NCBI GenBank assembly: GCA_913057945.1
Contig: CAJXOF010000012.1
Location: 55,990 to 119,989 of the forward strand
Source of the DNA: an uncultured Hyphomonadaceae bacterium
GTDB taxonomy: Bacteria > Pseudomonadota > Alphaproteobacteria > Caulobacterales > Hyphomonadaceae
DNA: 64,000 bases
Direction: 5' to 3'
Each line of letters starts with the position of its first letter. Within the stretch, counting starts at the first letter, position 1. The notes under the pieces are model-generated. The model worked only from the letters and a program-made list of their open reading frames with translations. It had not been told where the DNA came from and made no database searches. Below, one piece after another: positions 23,934-34,209 of this stretch. A program made the translations under genes and the position numbers.

Positions 23934-26156
23934 TTACCAAATTCGGATGCGTTGTTCCGGCGGCAGATACATGGCGTCATCTTCCGTAACGTCAAAGGCA
24001 TCGTACCATTCCGACAGGTTCCGAACGACGCCATTCACCCGGTAAACCGGCGGAGAATGGGGGTCGGTCAGCAGCTGGCGGCGGGTTGCTTCCTCACGAT
24101 ACTTCGACCGCCAGACCTGGGCCCAGGCGAGGAAGAAACGCTGGTCGCCAGTCAGACCGTCCAGAACGGGGGCTTCCTCATCTGCGCTGATAGTGCCATC
24201 GCCATTGTCATCCAGGCTCAGCTTGTAGGCCTTGTAGGCCATGGAAAGCCCGCCCAGATCGCCGATATTCTCGCCGAGGGTCAGGGCGCCATTCACACAG
24301 GTCTCCCCTTCATCCAGCGGGCAGAGGGCGTTGTACTGATCCACGAGAGCGCCCGTCTTGCCTTTGAAATTCGCGTCATCCTCGGCGGTCCACCAGTTGC
24401 GGAGCGTGCCGTCCCCGTCGGATTTTGCGCCTTGGTCATCAAAGCCGTGTCCCATTTCGTGGCCGATGACTCCGCCAATGGCGCCGTAATTGACGGCCGG
24501 GTCTGCGGTCAGGTTGAAGAAGGGCGGCTGCAGGATGGCGGCCGGGAACACGATTTCGTTCCGGTTCGGGGAATAATAGGCATTCACCGTCTGGGGCAGC
24601 ATGAACCATTCCGTCTTGTCGATGGGCTGGCCGAGCTGTGAGATCATGTCTTTCCATGCCCAGTCATTCACCGCCATCGAATTGGCGAAGGGATCCGGGC
24701 CGACATTCAGGTCTTCATAGGTCTCGAAATTCTCGGGATAGCCGATTTTCGGCGTGAACTTGGCGAGCTTGTCATGGGCCTCGGTCTTGGTTTCCTCGCC
24801 CATCCAGTCGATTTCATCGAGATTGCTGGCCATGGCCGTGCGGAGGTTCTCGACGAGGTCGTCCATCGCGGCCTTGTTCTCGGTCGGGAAGAACCGCTCG
24901 GCATAGACCTTGCCGACGGCTTCGCCGACTGAGCCCTCAACCGTGGAGACTGCCCGCTTCCAGCGCTCGCGCTGTTCCTCGGCGCCGCCCAGCGTCTTGC
25001 CATAGAAGTCAAAGGACGCCTCATCGAGGCGGCGCGGCAGGACATCCGCATGATCGATCAGGAAATGCGCCGTCAGGTAGGCCTTCCACTCCTCCAGAGG
25101 TGCGGTCTGCATGATCTCGAACAGGCCGCCGATGCCGCCGCCCGCTACTTTTTCGACCTGCACAGGGGTCATGCCGTTCTCTTCGATCTCCTCGGCGGTC
25201 GGGGTCACCTGACGGACAACGAATGTATCTTCGCCGTTCAGGCCGAGGTCCATCAGCATGGTGGCCACCGGGAAGTCACCGGCGAGTTGTTCGAGTTCTT
25301 CGCGGCTCATCTTGTTGTAGGTGAGGTTGCGATTGCGGCCTGCAGCACGATCCCAGTGGGCTTCAGCGATGCGGGTTTCGAGGGCAATCACGCGATCTGC
25401 TGCAGCTTCGGCATCCTCATAGCCGGCTTCGGTCAGCAGGCTGACCAGCATGGCCTTGTAGGCGGCGCGGATTTCGAGGTTCTTCTCGCTGTCATCGAGA
25501 TAATAGTCGCGGTCCCCGATGCCGAGGCCGGCCTGGGTCACATAGAAGATGTACTGGTCAGTCTGCTTGGAATCGACATCCACCCAGCCCGCGATAGGGG
25601 AGGCATAGCCGGTGGCTGCGAACACTTTGGCGAGATCTTGACGGCTGGAGATGCCATTGATCTTGCTGAGATAGGGCGTTGCCGGTGTCAGGCCGGCGGC
25701 TTCGATCCCGCTTGTATCCATATAGGCGTTGTAGACGGACGCGACCTTGCCTTCGAGCGTGGCCGGGTCGGGCTCGGCCTCGGCGAGTTCCTGTATGATG
25801 TTGAGCACGCGCTGCTCGGATTTCTCGGCGAGCAGGGTGAAGGCCCCGTAGCGGGTGCGATCGCTCGGGATCACGAAACTGTCGAGCCATTTGCCATTGG
25901 CGTAGGCATAGAAATCTTGGCCGGGCTCAACCGATTCGTCGCGCAGGGTCAGGTCCACGCCCCAATCGCCCCAATAGTCGGCGGCGGACAGCTCCAAGCC
26001 TTCCGACGTGACATACTTGCCGTCTTCATTGGGCGTCGTGGCAGAGGTCGAGGTCGCCTCTGCAGGCTCTGCGGGCTGGCCCGCCTCTTCAGTGGCCGAT
26101 GGACCGCAGGCAGCGAGAAGGGCAATGGTCGCTGCCCCGAGCATGAGTTTTTTCAT
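23934..26156 (-). CDS. M13 family zinc metalloendopeptidase, lipoprotein
   Basis: A 740-residue neprilysin/PepO-like protein. The signal peptide ends in a lipobox (ALLAAC, Cys17), followed by a low-complexity linker. The zinc site HEMGH is in GHEMGHGFDDQG (about residues 562-573), the third ligand region is ENIGDLGGLSMAY, and NAYYSPNRNEIVFPA marks substrate binding. The long N-terminal M13 domain is present. It should cleave small peptides in the periplasm. It lies 73 bases downstream of the RND permease and may share that transcript. Confidence 0.93.
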   Translation of the reverse strand: MKKLMLGAATIALLAACGPSATEEAGQPAEPAEATSTSATTPNEDGKYVTSEGLELSAADYWGDWGVDLTLRDESVEPGQDFYAYANGKWLDSFVIPSDRTRYGAFTLLAEKSEQRVLNIIQELAEAEPDPATLEGKVASVYNAYMDTSGIEAAGLTPATPYLSKINGISSRQDLAKVFAATGYASPIAGWVDVDSKQTDQYIFYVTQAGLGIGDRDYYLDDSEKNLEIRAAYKAMLVSLLTEAGYEDAEAAADRVIALETRIAEAHWDRAAGRNRNLTYNKMSREELEQLAGDFPVATMLMDLGLNGEDTFVVRQVTPTAEEIEENGMTPVQVEKVAGGGIGGLFEIMQTAPLEEWKAYLTAHFLIDHADVLPRRLDEASFDFYGKTLGGAEEQRERWKRAVSTVEGSVGEAVGKVYAERFFPTENKAAMDDLVENLRTAMASNLDEIDWMGEETKTEAHDKLAKFTPKIGYPENFETYEDLNVGPDPFANSMAVNDWAWKDMISQLGQPIDKTEWFMLPQTVNAYYSPNRNEIVFPAAILQPPFFNLTADPAVNYGAIGGVIGHEMGHGFDDQGAKSDGDGTLRNWWTAEDDANFKGKTGALVDQYNALCPLDEGETCVNGALTLGENIGDLGGLSMAYKAYKLSLDDNGDGTISADEEAPVLDGLTGDQRFFLAWAQVWRSKYREEATRRQLLTDPHSPPVYRVNGVVRNLSEWYDAFDVTEDDAMYLPPEQRIRIW

Positions 26157-26229
26157 TTCCAGTCTCTCCAGTAGTTTGAATGGAGCCCGGCACCGTTTCC
26201 GGGCGGGCTTCCATCAAGTTGGGGTCATC

Positions 26230-29200
26230 TTATTCGGCGGGCGCCATCGGGCCAAGCCCGCTATCCTGGCTGGTGCCGATCAATTCATCCTCATCAATCG
26301 TCACTTCGCCGCTATAGGTTTCACCGATCTGGCGGAAGGGCTTCCCGCCCCAGGTCCAGCGGAACACACGGCCGATCTCCACGCCCACCGCGTAGAGGGC
26401 AGGGACCATCAGCAACGAGACGAACAGGGCAAAGGCCACGGCAGCGCCGAGCGAGACGACCATCGGTTTCAGGAATTGCGCCTGCACGGATTTCTCCGCG
26501 ATCAGCGGCAGGATGCCGACAAAGGTGGTGACGGAGGTCAGGAGGATCGGGCGGAAGCGCGAGACGCCGCCATCGACCAGGGCCTGAACCGCGCCCGCGC
26601 CTTCATCTCGCCGTCGGTTCACATAATCAATTAGGACGAGGTTGTCGTTGATCACGACGCCCGCAGCTGCGGCAATCCCGAAGAAGGAGAACATGGCCAT
26701 CGGCGTATCGAAGAACCAGAGGCCGAACACGGCGCCGCAATAGGCGAAGGGCAGGGCCATCATCAGCAGGATGGGCTGGGCGTAGGAGCGGAAAGCGACC
26801 GCCAGCAGGATATACATCGCTCCGATGGCGATCAGGACGAGCCGTCCCACTTCGCCCATGAATTTCTGTTCTTCTTCATAGCCACCGGCCATGCCGCGTT
26901 CGACATCCGGGAACGCCTTTTCAAACTCGGGCCAGAAATCCTGATCCATGGAGGCCATGATCTGACCCCGGCCGCCATCGCCCAGCACTTCTGCATAGAC
27001 AGAGACAGACCGTGTGCGGTTGCGCCGGATGATACGGTTGATGCCCGGGGCGTAGTCGAAATTCGCCACCTGGGTCACGGGGATTTCGCGGCCGTCAGCT
27101 GTGCGGACACGGAGGGAGTTGAGGCTGTCGAGATCTTCCCGTGCCGCTTCCGGCAGGCGCACCATGACGCGGACGTCTTCCCCGTCGCGTGGCAGGCGCT
27201 GGGCCTCTTCGCCATAATAGGCCTGACGGACCTGCTGGGTAACGCTGGCAAGCGTGATGCCGAGTGTTTCCGCGCCGGGCTTGAGCGAGATACGGATCTC
27301 TTCGGCGGCCGAGGAGAGGTTGTCGCCGATGTCATAGGCATTGGCATAGGTTGCGAGCTGTTCCTTCACAGCCGCCGCCGCCTCGCGCAAGCGGTCGAGG
27401 TCCTGATGGTTCAGGGCAAAGCGAACGCCGCTCTGTTCATCATTGAAGGTGAAGTCGAAATTGATTTCCTCGGCATCCTGGATCTCGCCGACATTGTTGC
27501 GCAGCTGTTCGGCGATGTCCTTCGACCGGAGGCCGACAGGCCGCTCTTCCGGGGGCAGGACGCCGATCCAGGCATTGACCCGGGTGCCGGACGCGACCAC
27601 GGCGGCGTCCTTGATGAGGCCACCATCGATTTTTGGATATTGCTGGATCGATTCCGCCATTGTTACGTCGATACCGGCTTGCAACTGGTCACGGATCTGT
27701 TCCAGCCGGGAGTAGGGGGTGCCGTCAGGCATTGCGATCTCGACGCTGACAAGGTCAGCTTCGATTTCCGGCATGAACTTGAAAGGCACGATTCCCATGC
27801 CCGTAATGCGGGTAGCCAGGAAGAACAGGCAGAAGAAGAAGACAACTGTCGCGTAGCGGTAGCGAATCGCTAGTTCGAGGGTCGGCTTGTAGAGATTGTT
27901 GGCGAACCAGAGCAGGCTGTCAGCAATCGTGTGCTGCAGTTTCAGCAGCTTGCCGGATGGGCCTTCGAAGGACTGGCGCTTCATGTGCGACAGGTGGCTC
28001 GGCAGGATCAGCATGCATTCGATGATCGAGAAGATCAGGGCTGCAACCACAACGAAGGTGATCTGCTGGGTAAACATCCGGGTCGGCCCGGAAATGAAAG
28101 CCCAGGGCAGGAAGGCGATGATCGTGGTGAGAACCCCGAAAACCACGGGCTTGAGTACCAGTTGTGTCCCGACGATTGCGGCGTCCAGGCCTTCGCGTCG
28201 CCCACTCTCGATCTCCCGGTGGATATTCTCCCCGACAACGATGGCGTCATCGACGATCACGCCAATCACGAGCAGCACGGCAAAGGTCGAGAGAATGTTC
28301 CAGGATACGCCGAAATAGGGGAGGAGCAGGATGCCGCCAGCGAAGGCGGTAATGATGCCCATCGTCACCCACAGGGCAACCGTCGGACGCAGGAACAGGA
28401 TCAGGACGAGCATGACCAGGATGGCCCCGGTCAGGGCTGATTGCTGGATCAGGTCCATGCGGGCATTGAACGCTTCGGAATCGTCATACAGGATGTCGAT
28501 CCGCACGGCCTCCGGGAGGATGCCGTTGGATGGATCGTTCGCGCGCTCGATATATTCCTTGATGCTGTCCGTATATTCGACGATGTGCATCGTGTTCGGC
28601 TGGGGAACCTGCACGAACACAGTGGGCTCATTATTGTAGGTGGCCTTGAACTTGTCGGTTGCGAAGCCGTCATCAATGGTCGCGACATCGGCCACGCGGA
28701 CCGTGCCCTGTTCCGTTGACTGGCGGATGATGATGTTGCCGAATTGCTCGGCCGTGTCCGCCAATTGGCGGGACGTGATGGAGACATCCCCTGTGGAGGA
28801 TTCGATCCGGCCGCCGGACGAGTTCAGCGACGACTGGCGGATGGCGGTTGCCACATCACTGAAGCTGAGGCCGTAGCGGCGCAGCTGTTCCTCGGAGACC
28901 TCGATATTGACCTGTTCGTCGATGACCCCGCCGAGCTGGGCCAGTTCGCCGCCGGACAGATTGGCAATGTCATCCCGGACATCGTCTCCGACACGTTTCA
29001 GGGTACGCGCATCCACGTTTCCATGAACCGACAGGCCCATATAGTTGTTGCGCTGTTCCCAACGGGTGACTTGCGGCTGGAAAGCGGCTTGTGGAAGATT
29101 GTTGATCTGGTCGACGCGGATTTTCACATCGTCCAGGAACTTGTCCATGTCGATGTCGTCGCGGCCCTTGATGTTGACCACGCCCAGACCTTCATTGGCG

Positions 29201-29451
29201 ATGGAGGTGATACGGTCGAGACCGTCAATGTCGGCGACCGCTTCCTCGATGCGCGTGACGATCTGGTCTTCGACATCCTGGGGGGAGGCGCCGTTCCATG
29301 TGACGGCGACAGAAGCGCCGGTAATGTTCACCACCGGGAACATTTCCTGTTCCATCTTGGTGTAGCCAAAGACGCCGCCCGTGAAGGCAACGATCATCAG
29401 CAGATTGGCGGCAACGGCGTTACGAGCGAACCAGGCGACGATCCCGCTCAT
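26230..29451 (-). CDS. RND efflux pump, inner-membrane permease
   Basis: A 1073-residue HAE1/AcrB-type proton-drug antiporter with two repeats of six helices and large periplasmic loops. The first repeat starts MSGIVAWFARNAVAANLLM; the proton relay region holds VIVDDAIVVGENIHREI (about residues 398-415), and the second repeat holds GVVINDNLVLIDYVNR. It exports hydrophobic compounds with the adaptor and outer-membrane channel encoded upstream. Its start overlaps the adaptor stop by four bases (ATGA), which couples their translation. Substrates are unknown. Confidence 0.94.
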   Translation of the reverse strand: MSGIVAWFARNAVAANLLMIVAFTGGVFGYTKMEQEMFPVVNITGASVAVTWNGASPQDVEDQIVTRIEEAVADIDGLDRITSIANEGLGVVNIKGRDDIDMDKFLDDVKIRVDQINNLPQAAFQPQVTRWEQRNNYMGLSVHGNVDARTLKRVGDDVRDDIANLSGGELAQLGGVIDEQVNIEVSEEQLRRYGLSFSDVATAIRQSSLNSSGGRIESSTGDVSITSRQLADTAEQFGNIIIRQSTEQGTVRVADVATIDDGFATDKFKATYNNEPTVFVQVPQPNTMHIVEYTDSIKEYIERANDPSNGILPEAVRIDILYDDSEAFNARMDLIQQSALTGAILVMLVLILFLRPTVALWVTMGIITAFAGGILLLPYFGVSWNILSTFAVLLVIGVIVDDAIVVGENIHREIESGRREGLDAAIVGTQLVLKPVVFGVLTTIIAFLPWAFISGPTRMFTQQITFVVVAALIFSIIECMLILPSHLSHMKRQSFEGPSGKLLKLQHTIADSLLWFANNLYKPTLELAIRYRYATVVFFFCLFFLATRITGMGIVPFKFMPEIEADLVSVEIAMPDGTPYSRLEQIRDQLQAGIDVTMAESIQQYPKIDGGLIKDAAVVASGTRVNAWIGVLPPEERPVGLRSKDIAEQLRNNVGEIQDAEEINFDFTFNDEQSGVRFALNHQDLDRLREAAAAVKEQLATYANAYDIGDNLSSAAEEIRISLKPGAETLGITLASVTQQVRQAYYGEEAQRLPRDGEDVRVMVRLPEAAREDLDSLNSLRVRTADGREIPVTQVANFDYAPGINRIIRRNRTRSVSVYAEVLGDGGRGQIMASMDQDFWPEFEKAFPDVERGMAGGYEEEQKFMGEVGRLVLIAIGAMYILLAVAFRSYAQPILLMMALPFAYCGAVFGLWFFDTPMAMFSFFGIAAAAGVVINDNLVLIDYVNRRRDEGAGAVQALVDGGVSRFRPILLTSVTTFVGILPLIAEKSVQAQFLKPMVVSLGAAVAFALFVSLLMVPALYAVGVEIGRVFRWTWGGKPFRQIGETYSGEVTIDEDELIGTSQDSGLGPMAPAE

Positions 29452-30722
29452 TGGGCCGCTCCTTCACCTTCAGTCGAAGCAATTGCGGCGGGTTCGCTGT
29501 TGGTGCTGGAGGATTCCTCGGTGCGCTTGGGTTCATAGACCTTGATAGTGCCGTCTTCCATGCGCTGCATGACCGTGATGCTCATGCCTTCAAACGGGGC
29601 CTGGATGGGGCTGGTGATGGCCAGTTCGCCGGGTTCGACCCCGGAGGACAGGTACGCTCCGTCAGTGTCGGAATAGATCAGCTTCACCTGGCGAATGGCC
29701 AGCTTGCCTTCATCCGGCAGACCGACAAACAGGCGGTCATCGCCGCGAAGTGCGCCGCGCGGAGCGATCAGCACGTCTTCCAGCGTCTCGCCCTGAATGA
29801 TGGCGGTGACGAACAGGCCGGGGGCCATTGGCGCGTCGCCATCGGCGCCGGCTCCATATGGATCTTTCAGCTCTGCGATCACATTGATCTGGCGAGTTTG
29901 GGAGTTCACTGCGGCTGCCGTGCGCACGACCTGGCCATGCCATTCGCGCTCAATGCCGCCAACAGTGGCCCGGAAGGTCACGTCGGGTCCCGGACGTTCG
30001 GTGCTGGAGCTGAAGGCCAATGGCAGGCCAAGGCGGCCCATCTCGGCGTCCTTGAGGGGCAGGGCGACTTCAACCACATCATTGGCGAAGATCTGGCCAA
30101 GGGACTGGCCGACCGAGACGACCTGGCCGATATCGACATTGCGTTCGCGCACACGGCCGGCAAAGGGCGCGTAGACGGCGGTGCGGTCGAGTGCGAGCTG
30201 GGTGTCTTTCAACTGGGCCTTGGCAGATTCCAGCGCGGCGCGCGCCCCGGCAAGCTGCGGCTCTCGCCGGGCCAGGGGAGAGGCGTCGGAGATGCCGAGA
30301 TCCTCGATGTCCTGGCGGGCAAGTTCGGCTTCGGCTTCCTCAAGCGCAAGCGCCTGCTCAGCGCTGGCCACGGTGGACTGGGCGCGCACAACGGCCAGTT
30401 CATAGTCAGCCGCTTCGACGCGGACGAGCAATTGGCCCTTGTTGATGAAACCGCCATCAATGAAGTCTGGCGAAACATACGAAATGCGTCCGGAAATCTG
30501 GGGCGCGACGATGATTTCGCGCCGGGGCTTCACTTCTCCCTGGGATTCGACCACCAGCGTCAGGTCGCCCTGGCGAACCGGTTCGGCGAACACGTTGAGA
30601 CCCGCGCGGGCTTCTTCGGCCTTTTCGGGCTGAGGCTTGATCGCGGACAGGGCGAAGACGCCGCCGACGCCGACCACGGCGAGGATCCCAATCGGAACCA
30701 ATACTGAAATGAGGCGTCCCAT
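29448..30722 (-). CDS. RND efflux pump, periplasmic adaptor (HlyD/MFP family)
   Basis: A 424-residue membrane-fusion protein with an N-terminal anchor (LISVLVPIGILAVVGVGGVF). It carries lipoyl halves (GEVKPRREIIVAPQISGRI near residues 62-80, and TAVYAPFAGRVRERNVDIGQ about 180-200), separated by a helical hairpin rich in Ala and Glu, and a beta-barrel region. It links the permease to the outer-membrane factor. AGGAG precedes the start. It lies 17 bases after the OMF gene and overlaps the permease by four bases. Confidence 0.93.
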   Translation of the reverse strand: MGRLISVLVPIGILAVVGVGGVFALSAIKPQPEKAEEARAGLNVFAEPVRQGDLTLVVESQGEVKPRREIIVAPQISGRISYVSPDFIDGGFINKGQLLVRVEAADYELAVVRAQSTVASAEQALALEEAEAELARQDIEDLGISDASPLARREPQLAGARAALESAKAQLKDTQLALDRTAVYAPFAGRVRERNVDIGQVVSVGQSLGQIFANDVVEVALPLKDAEMGRLGLPLAFSSSTERPGPDVTFRATVGGIEREWHGQVVRTAAAVNSQTRQINVIAELKDPYGAGADGDAPMAPGLFVTAIIQGETLEDVLIAPRGALRGDDRLFVGLPDEGKLAIRQVKLIYSDTDGAYLSSGVEPGELAITSPIQAPFEGMSITVMQRMEDGTIKVYEPKRTEESSSTNSEPAAIASTEGEGAAQ

Positions 30723-30739
30723 GACTTATTCTCCTGCCA

Positions 30740-32194
30740 CTATTCTGCGGCGTAATCTTGCGGGTCTTGTGGTGTGGTCGAGGCAGTCTGAATAGGCAGG
30801 CCGCCTCCAAGGGCGAGATGGTATGAAATCCGGTTTGAGGCGCGCGTGGCGCGCGCGGAAACCAGTTGGCTCTCGGATGTGAGACGCCGGGTCTGGGCAT
30901 CGATCAGATTGAACACGGTGATCGTACCACTTGTGTACTGGCGCTCGGCCAGTTCTTCGGCAAGGCGGGCCTCTTCCAAGGCGCGCATTTGCGCATCTTC
31001 CTGCTGAGCCAGATAGGTGTCCGCCGCGATGGCGTCTTCCACTTCGCCCCAGGCGGTCAGGGCCGTGCCGGCATAGCTGGCAATTGCCGCCTCGGCCTGG
31101 GCCACAGCCGCATCGCGCTGGGCGTCAAGGCGTCTGCCCGTGAACAGGGGCTGGACGAGACTGGCCACAAGGCGCGCGGCAATGCGTTCCGGGTCGACCA
31201 TGTCGGCAAATTCGGATTCGCTGGTCGAAATGGAGCCGGTCAGGCGCAGGGCGGGCAGCATGGCGAGGCGGGCCTGTTCGGCTCGCAGGCCAGCGGCCAC
31301 GATGCTGGCTTCGGCGCTGGCAACATCCGGCCGGCGCGACAGCAAGAGCATCGGATTGCCTTCTGAAACGAGGGTTTCGAGGATCGGCAGGTCGGCCGTG
31401 GCCTCGATTTCAGTGGCCGGATACCGGCCCAGCAGGATTTCGAGCCGGCGGGCGGCTTCCCCGGACAACTGGCGACGCCGGGCAATTTCGGCTTCGGCGC
31501 CAGCGAGGGCGCTGCGGGCAGTGCGGACGTCCAGCGCTTGGGCAAGGCCGCGCTGGAAGCGGCGTTCGGTCAGCATCCGGACCCGGTCACGCGCTTCATA
31601 GGTCAGGATCGCAACGCGTTCCTGTGCCAGGGCGGCGTTGAGATTGATCCAGGCGATCGCGGTCTGGGCGGCGACAGAGAGTTCCGCGGCAGCGAGGTCG
31701 GCTTCACTTGCGGCCAGATCAGCTTCTGCAGCGGCCACGCCGCGCCCGAGCCGGTTCCAGAGATCGGCTTCCCAGCTGGCATCGAGGCCAAGGCCGTAAA
31801 TGCCGTCTGTGGTGCGGTCCAGATCACTGCCGACTTCGAAGGCGTTGGAGGTGACGCCCGTGCTGACCGAGGCATCGAGGCTCGGCAGGCGTTGTGAACG
31901 GGCCGTACGAATCGAGGCTTGTGCGGCGCGCACGAGGGCGGCGCGGGATTCCAGGGTCGGACTGTTGGCCAGGGCTTCGCGCACGAGGTTTTCCATGATC
32001 GGATCATCAAACTGGCTCAGCCAGTCCCCGGTGGGGGCCTGTCCGGCCACGCCTACGGAGGCCCAATCGGTCGGAGCCTCTGGTGCAACAGCAAAAATCT
32101 CCTCGCGGTTACCGCTCACTCCGGGAAGATTTGCCTGCAAGGATGCGCAGGCTGCAAGAATTGCCGGGGCTAATAGTAAAATTGATCGTGTCAT
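30740..32194 (-). CDS. RND efflux pump, outer-membrane factor (NodT/TolC-like lipoprotein)
   Basis: A 484-residue outer-membrane channel protein. The signal peptide ends in a lipobox (AILAAC, Cys16). Two TolC-like repeats of long Ala/Glu/Arg-rich helices follow, with SWEADLWNRLGRGVAAAEAD, the NodT-family signature, at about residues 130-150 and LSRRPDVASAEASI near 280. It is the first gene of the three-gene efflux operon and completes a tripartite exporter. Confidence 0.93.
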   Translation of the reverse strand: MTRSILLLAPAILAACASLQANLPGVSGNREEIFAVAPEAPTDWASVGVAGQAPTGDWLSQFDDPIMENLVREALANSPTLESRAALVRAAQASIRTARSQRLPSLDASVSTGVTSNAFEVGSDLDRTTDGIYGLGLDASWEADLWNRLGRGVAAAEADLAASEADLAAAELSVAAQTAIAWINLNAALAQERVAILTYEARDRVRMLTERRFQRGLAQALDVRTARSALAGAEAEIARRRQLSGEAARRLEILLGRYPATEIEATADLPILETLVSEGNPMLLLSRRPDVASAEASIVAAGLRAEQARLAMLPALRLTGSISTSESEFADMVDPERIAARLVASLVQPLFTGRRLDAQRDAAVAQAEAAIASYAGTALTAWGEVEDAIAADTYLAQQEDAQMRALEEARLAEELAERQYTSGTITVFNLIDAQTRRLTSESQLVSARATRASNRISYHLALGGGLPIQTASTTPQDPQDYAAE

Positions 32195-32254
32195 GCCGTC
32201 GGCAACGCTCCCTTTTCCAGACGTCGGATACGCCCGCTCTATTCGACTGTCAAT

Positions 32255-32265
32255 GATAAATTATC
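32255..32265. promoter_or_regulatory. AT-rich palindrome upstream of the efflux operon
   Basis: GATAAATTATC is a perfect 11-base palindrome 60 bases ahead of the outer-membrane-factor gene, within an AT-rich stretch (about 32245-32300) that stands out from the GC-rich surroundings. It is a plausible operator or promoter region. No regulator gene is adjacent. The remainder of 32195-32403 shows nothing else. Confidence 0.3.
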
Positions 32266-32403
32266 GTTTTTCAATAATTTTCTAAAGTTGCACAAAAACC
32301 GCGTTTGCAAGTGATACGCTTTGAGGGGCTTGGCATAAGTCTGGTTGCGTATTAGCGGCTTCAGAACCTGATGTCTTCGGGCAGTCTGTTAATGGGAGCG
32401 TAA

Positions 32404-33789
32404 ATGGGCGAAGGCATGTCAGCCGACGCAAAACAGTCCACTCGCAGCGCCTTGTCCCGGCGCGCGAGAGACTTCATCACGCTTGTCTGCTGCTTCGGCT
32501 TCATCCTGTTGCTGATGTGGATCACCGGCGCGATCGGCTTGATCGAAGCGATCACCGCCTTGCTTGTGGCCATGTCCGTTGCGACCGCGATCTTTGTCGG
32601 GACAGCGACGATCCTTCCGCTCAGCCCGCGCCTTGCCGTTGAGCCGACGCAGGTTCAGCCAAATATCCAGGAATCGGCCATTCTTCTGGATGCCTTGCCG
32701 CTTCCGGCGTTCGAGATCGACGACGAGCAGCGGATCGTTACCATGAACGAGGAAGCCGAGTTCATCCTGAGGCTCGATGGCCGCGTGAATCCGCGCGCCA
32801 GCACCGTCATTCGGTCGCCCGGCCTGTTGTCGGCCATCGAAAACGCCATCAAGACCGGCACGGTCGAGCCTATGGCCGTGGAGGTCGAGAGCGGCCCGGA
32901 CGAGACCTGGCGGGCGCATGTCTCCCGGCCCGGTCGGGCCCGGCGCACGCTGGTCGTGCTGGAAGACCTGACCCCGGTGCGCCGCGCCGCACGGGCGCGA
33001 TCGGACTTTCTGGCCAATGCGAGCCACGAATTGCGCACGCCGCTGACGGCGCTGTCCGGCTTCATCGAGACGATGCGGGGGCCTGCCAAGGACGACAAGG
33101 AATCCTGGGACCGCTTCCTCGCCATCATGGCGGGCGAGACCGAACGCATGTCTCGCCTGATCGCGGACTTGCTCTCTCTCTCGCGGATTGAATCTTCCGA
33201 ACATGTCTCGCCGCGCGAACGCGAGGAATTCCGGGATATCGTCTCGGACGCCACGCACGCCTTCAGCGCCATTGCGGCGGAGAAGGGGGTGCGGTTGGTC
33301 GTGCAATCCGATGAAGGGCCCATGCCGGTCATCGCGCACCGGGACGAGATGATCCAGGTGGTGGAAAACCTTGTTTCGAATGCGCTGAAATATTCAAAAG
33401 AAGCCGGACAGGTCACACTCAGCTTCGGCATGGCCTCCGGCATGGCGGACGCTCGCATGAAAGCCGGACAGACCTGGGCCAGCAGCGAACGCATGACCCT
33501 GTTGCCAGCCGCCAGCCGGCCGGGCACTCAGGAACGCGCCATCTGGATGCGGGTTGAGGATCAGGGGCCGGGTATTGAGCGCGAGCACTTGCCGCGCCTG
33601 GGTGAGCGTTTCTACCGCGCCGATCAAAGCCGGGGTGGCAAGATCACCGGCACGGGGCTCGGGCTGGCCATTGTAAAACACATCATGGCCCACCATCGCG
33701 GTGGATTTTCGGTCGAGACGCGGATCGGCGAAGGCACGGCCTTTGGCGTATGGCTGCCGGCCGCGCGCGAGGACGGCCTGTCTGACTAG
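32404..33789 (+). CDS. Membrane sensor histidine kinase, PhoR-like
   Basis: A 461-residue kinase. Two membrane helices (about residues 24-45 and 48-70) are followed by a PAS-like segment (SAILLDALPLPAFEIDDEQR). The HisKA phosphoacceptor His208 is in SHELRTPL, and the ATPase domain has NLVSNALKYS, DQGPGIEREH and GTGLGLAIVKH boxes. Layout and motifs match the phosphate sensor PhoR. No response regulator lies beside it. GGGAG five bases ahead supports the first ATG. Its stop overlaps the convergent small gene by four bases. Confidence 0.88.
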   Translation: MGEGMSADAKQSTRSALSRRARDFITLVCCFGFILLLMWITGAIGLIEAITALLVAMSVATAIFVGTATILPLSPRLAVEPTQVQPNIQESAILLDALPLPAFEIDDEQRIVTMNEEAEFILRLDGRVNPRASTVIRSPGLLSAIENAIKTGTVEPMAVEVESGPDETWRAHVSRPGRARRTLVVLEDLTPVRRAARARSDFLANASHELRTPLTALSGFIETMRGPAKDDKESWDRFLAIMAGETERMSRLIADLLSLSRIESSEHVSPREREEFRDIVSDATHAFSAIAAEKGVRLVVQSDEGPMPVIAHRDEMIQVVENLVSNALKYSKEAGQVTLSFGMASGMADARMKAGQTWASSERMTLLPAASRPGTQERAIWMRVEDQGPGIEREHLPRLGERFYRADQSRGGKITGTGLGLAIVKHIMAHHRGGFSVETRIGEGTAFGVWLPAAREDGLSD

Positions 33790-34085
33790 CGGCTGCTGCG
33801 ACGGGCCGAGTCGAACCAGTCGGTCACAAGATTGCCCGGCATGGCGTGCATGTCATGCAACCAGTTCGGCAGGTTCTGCAAGGCGCCGGCGGTGTCTTCC
33901 CAGCGGCGAAGATTGACGTCTGCCGCAATCTGGAAAGCGTCGCGCAGCGTATCTTCGGTCATGGGGGCAGCGACGCCCATGGGGGCCATGATCGACATGC
34001 TTTTTTGAGCAGCAATCAAGGTTTCCAGCGTGGCGGCTGTCAGGGACAGGCTCGCGCGCCAGGGAGTAAGCCAGAGATCAAGCAT
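33786..34085 (-). CDS. Hypothetical protein, possibly phasin-like
   Basis: From ATG 34085 (GAGGA upstream) the product is 99 residues, mostly helical, amphipathic and without signal peptide: LTPWRASLSLTAATLETLIA at the start, a Met-rich centre and NLPNWLHDMHAMPGNLVTDW near the end. Small helical proteins like this are sometimes phasins (polyester granule coat), but the resemblance is weak. It overlaps the kinase end by four bases and lies just upstream, divergently, of murI. Confidence 0.6.
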   Translation of the reverse strand: MLDLWLTPWRASLSLTAATLETLIAAQKSMSIMAPMGVAAPMTEDTLRDAFQIAADVNLRRWEDTAGALQNLPNWLHDMHAMPGNLVTDWFDSARRSSR

Positions 34086-34209
34086 CGCTTTTTTCCTCAC
34101 ATTCACGAACATAGATAGTGCGTCTTGTTGCGCTGCACAACAAATCCCGTGCCAGTGCGCGTTTCATGCCCTGTTTGCGACACAGGGGAATGCGACTAGG
34201 ATTTCCGCA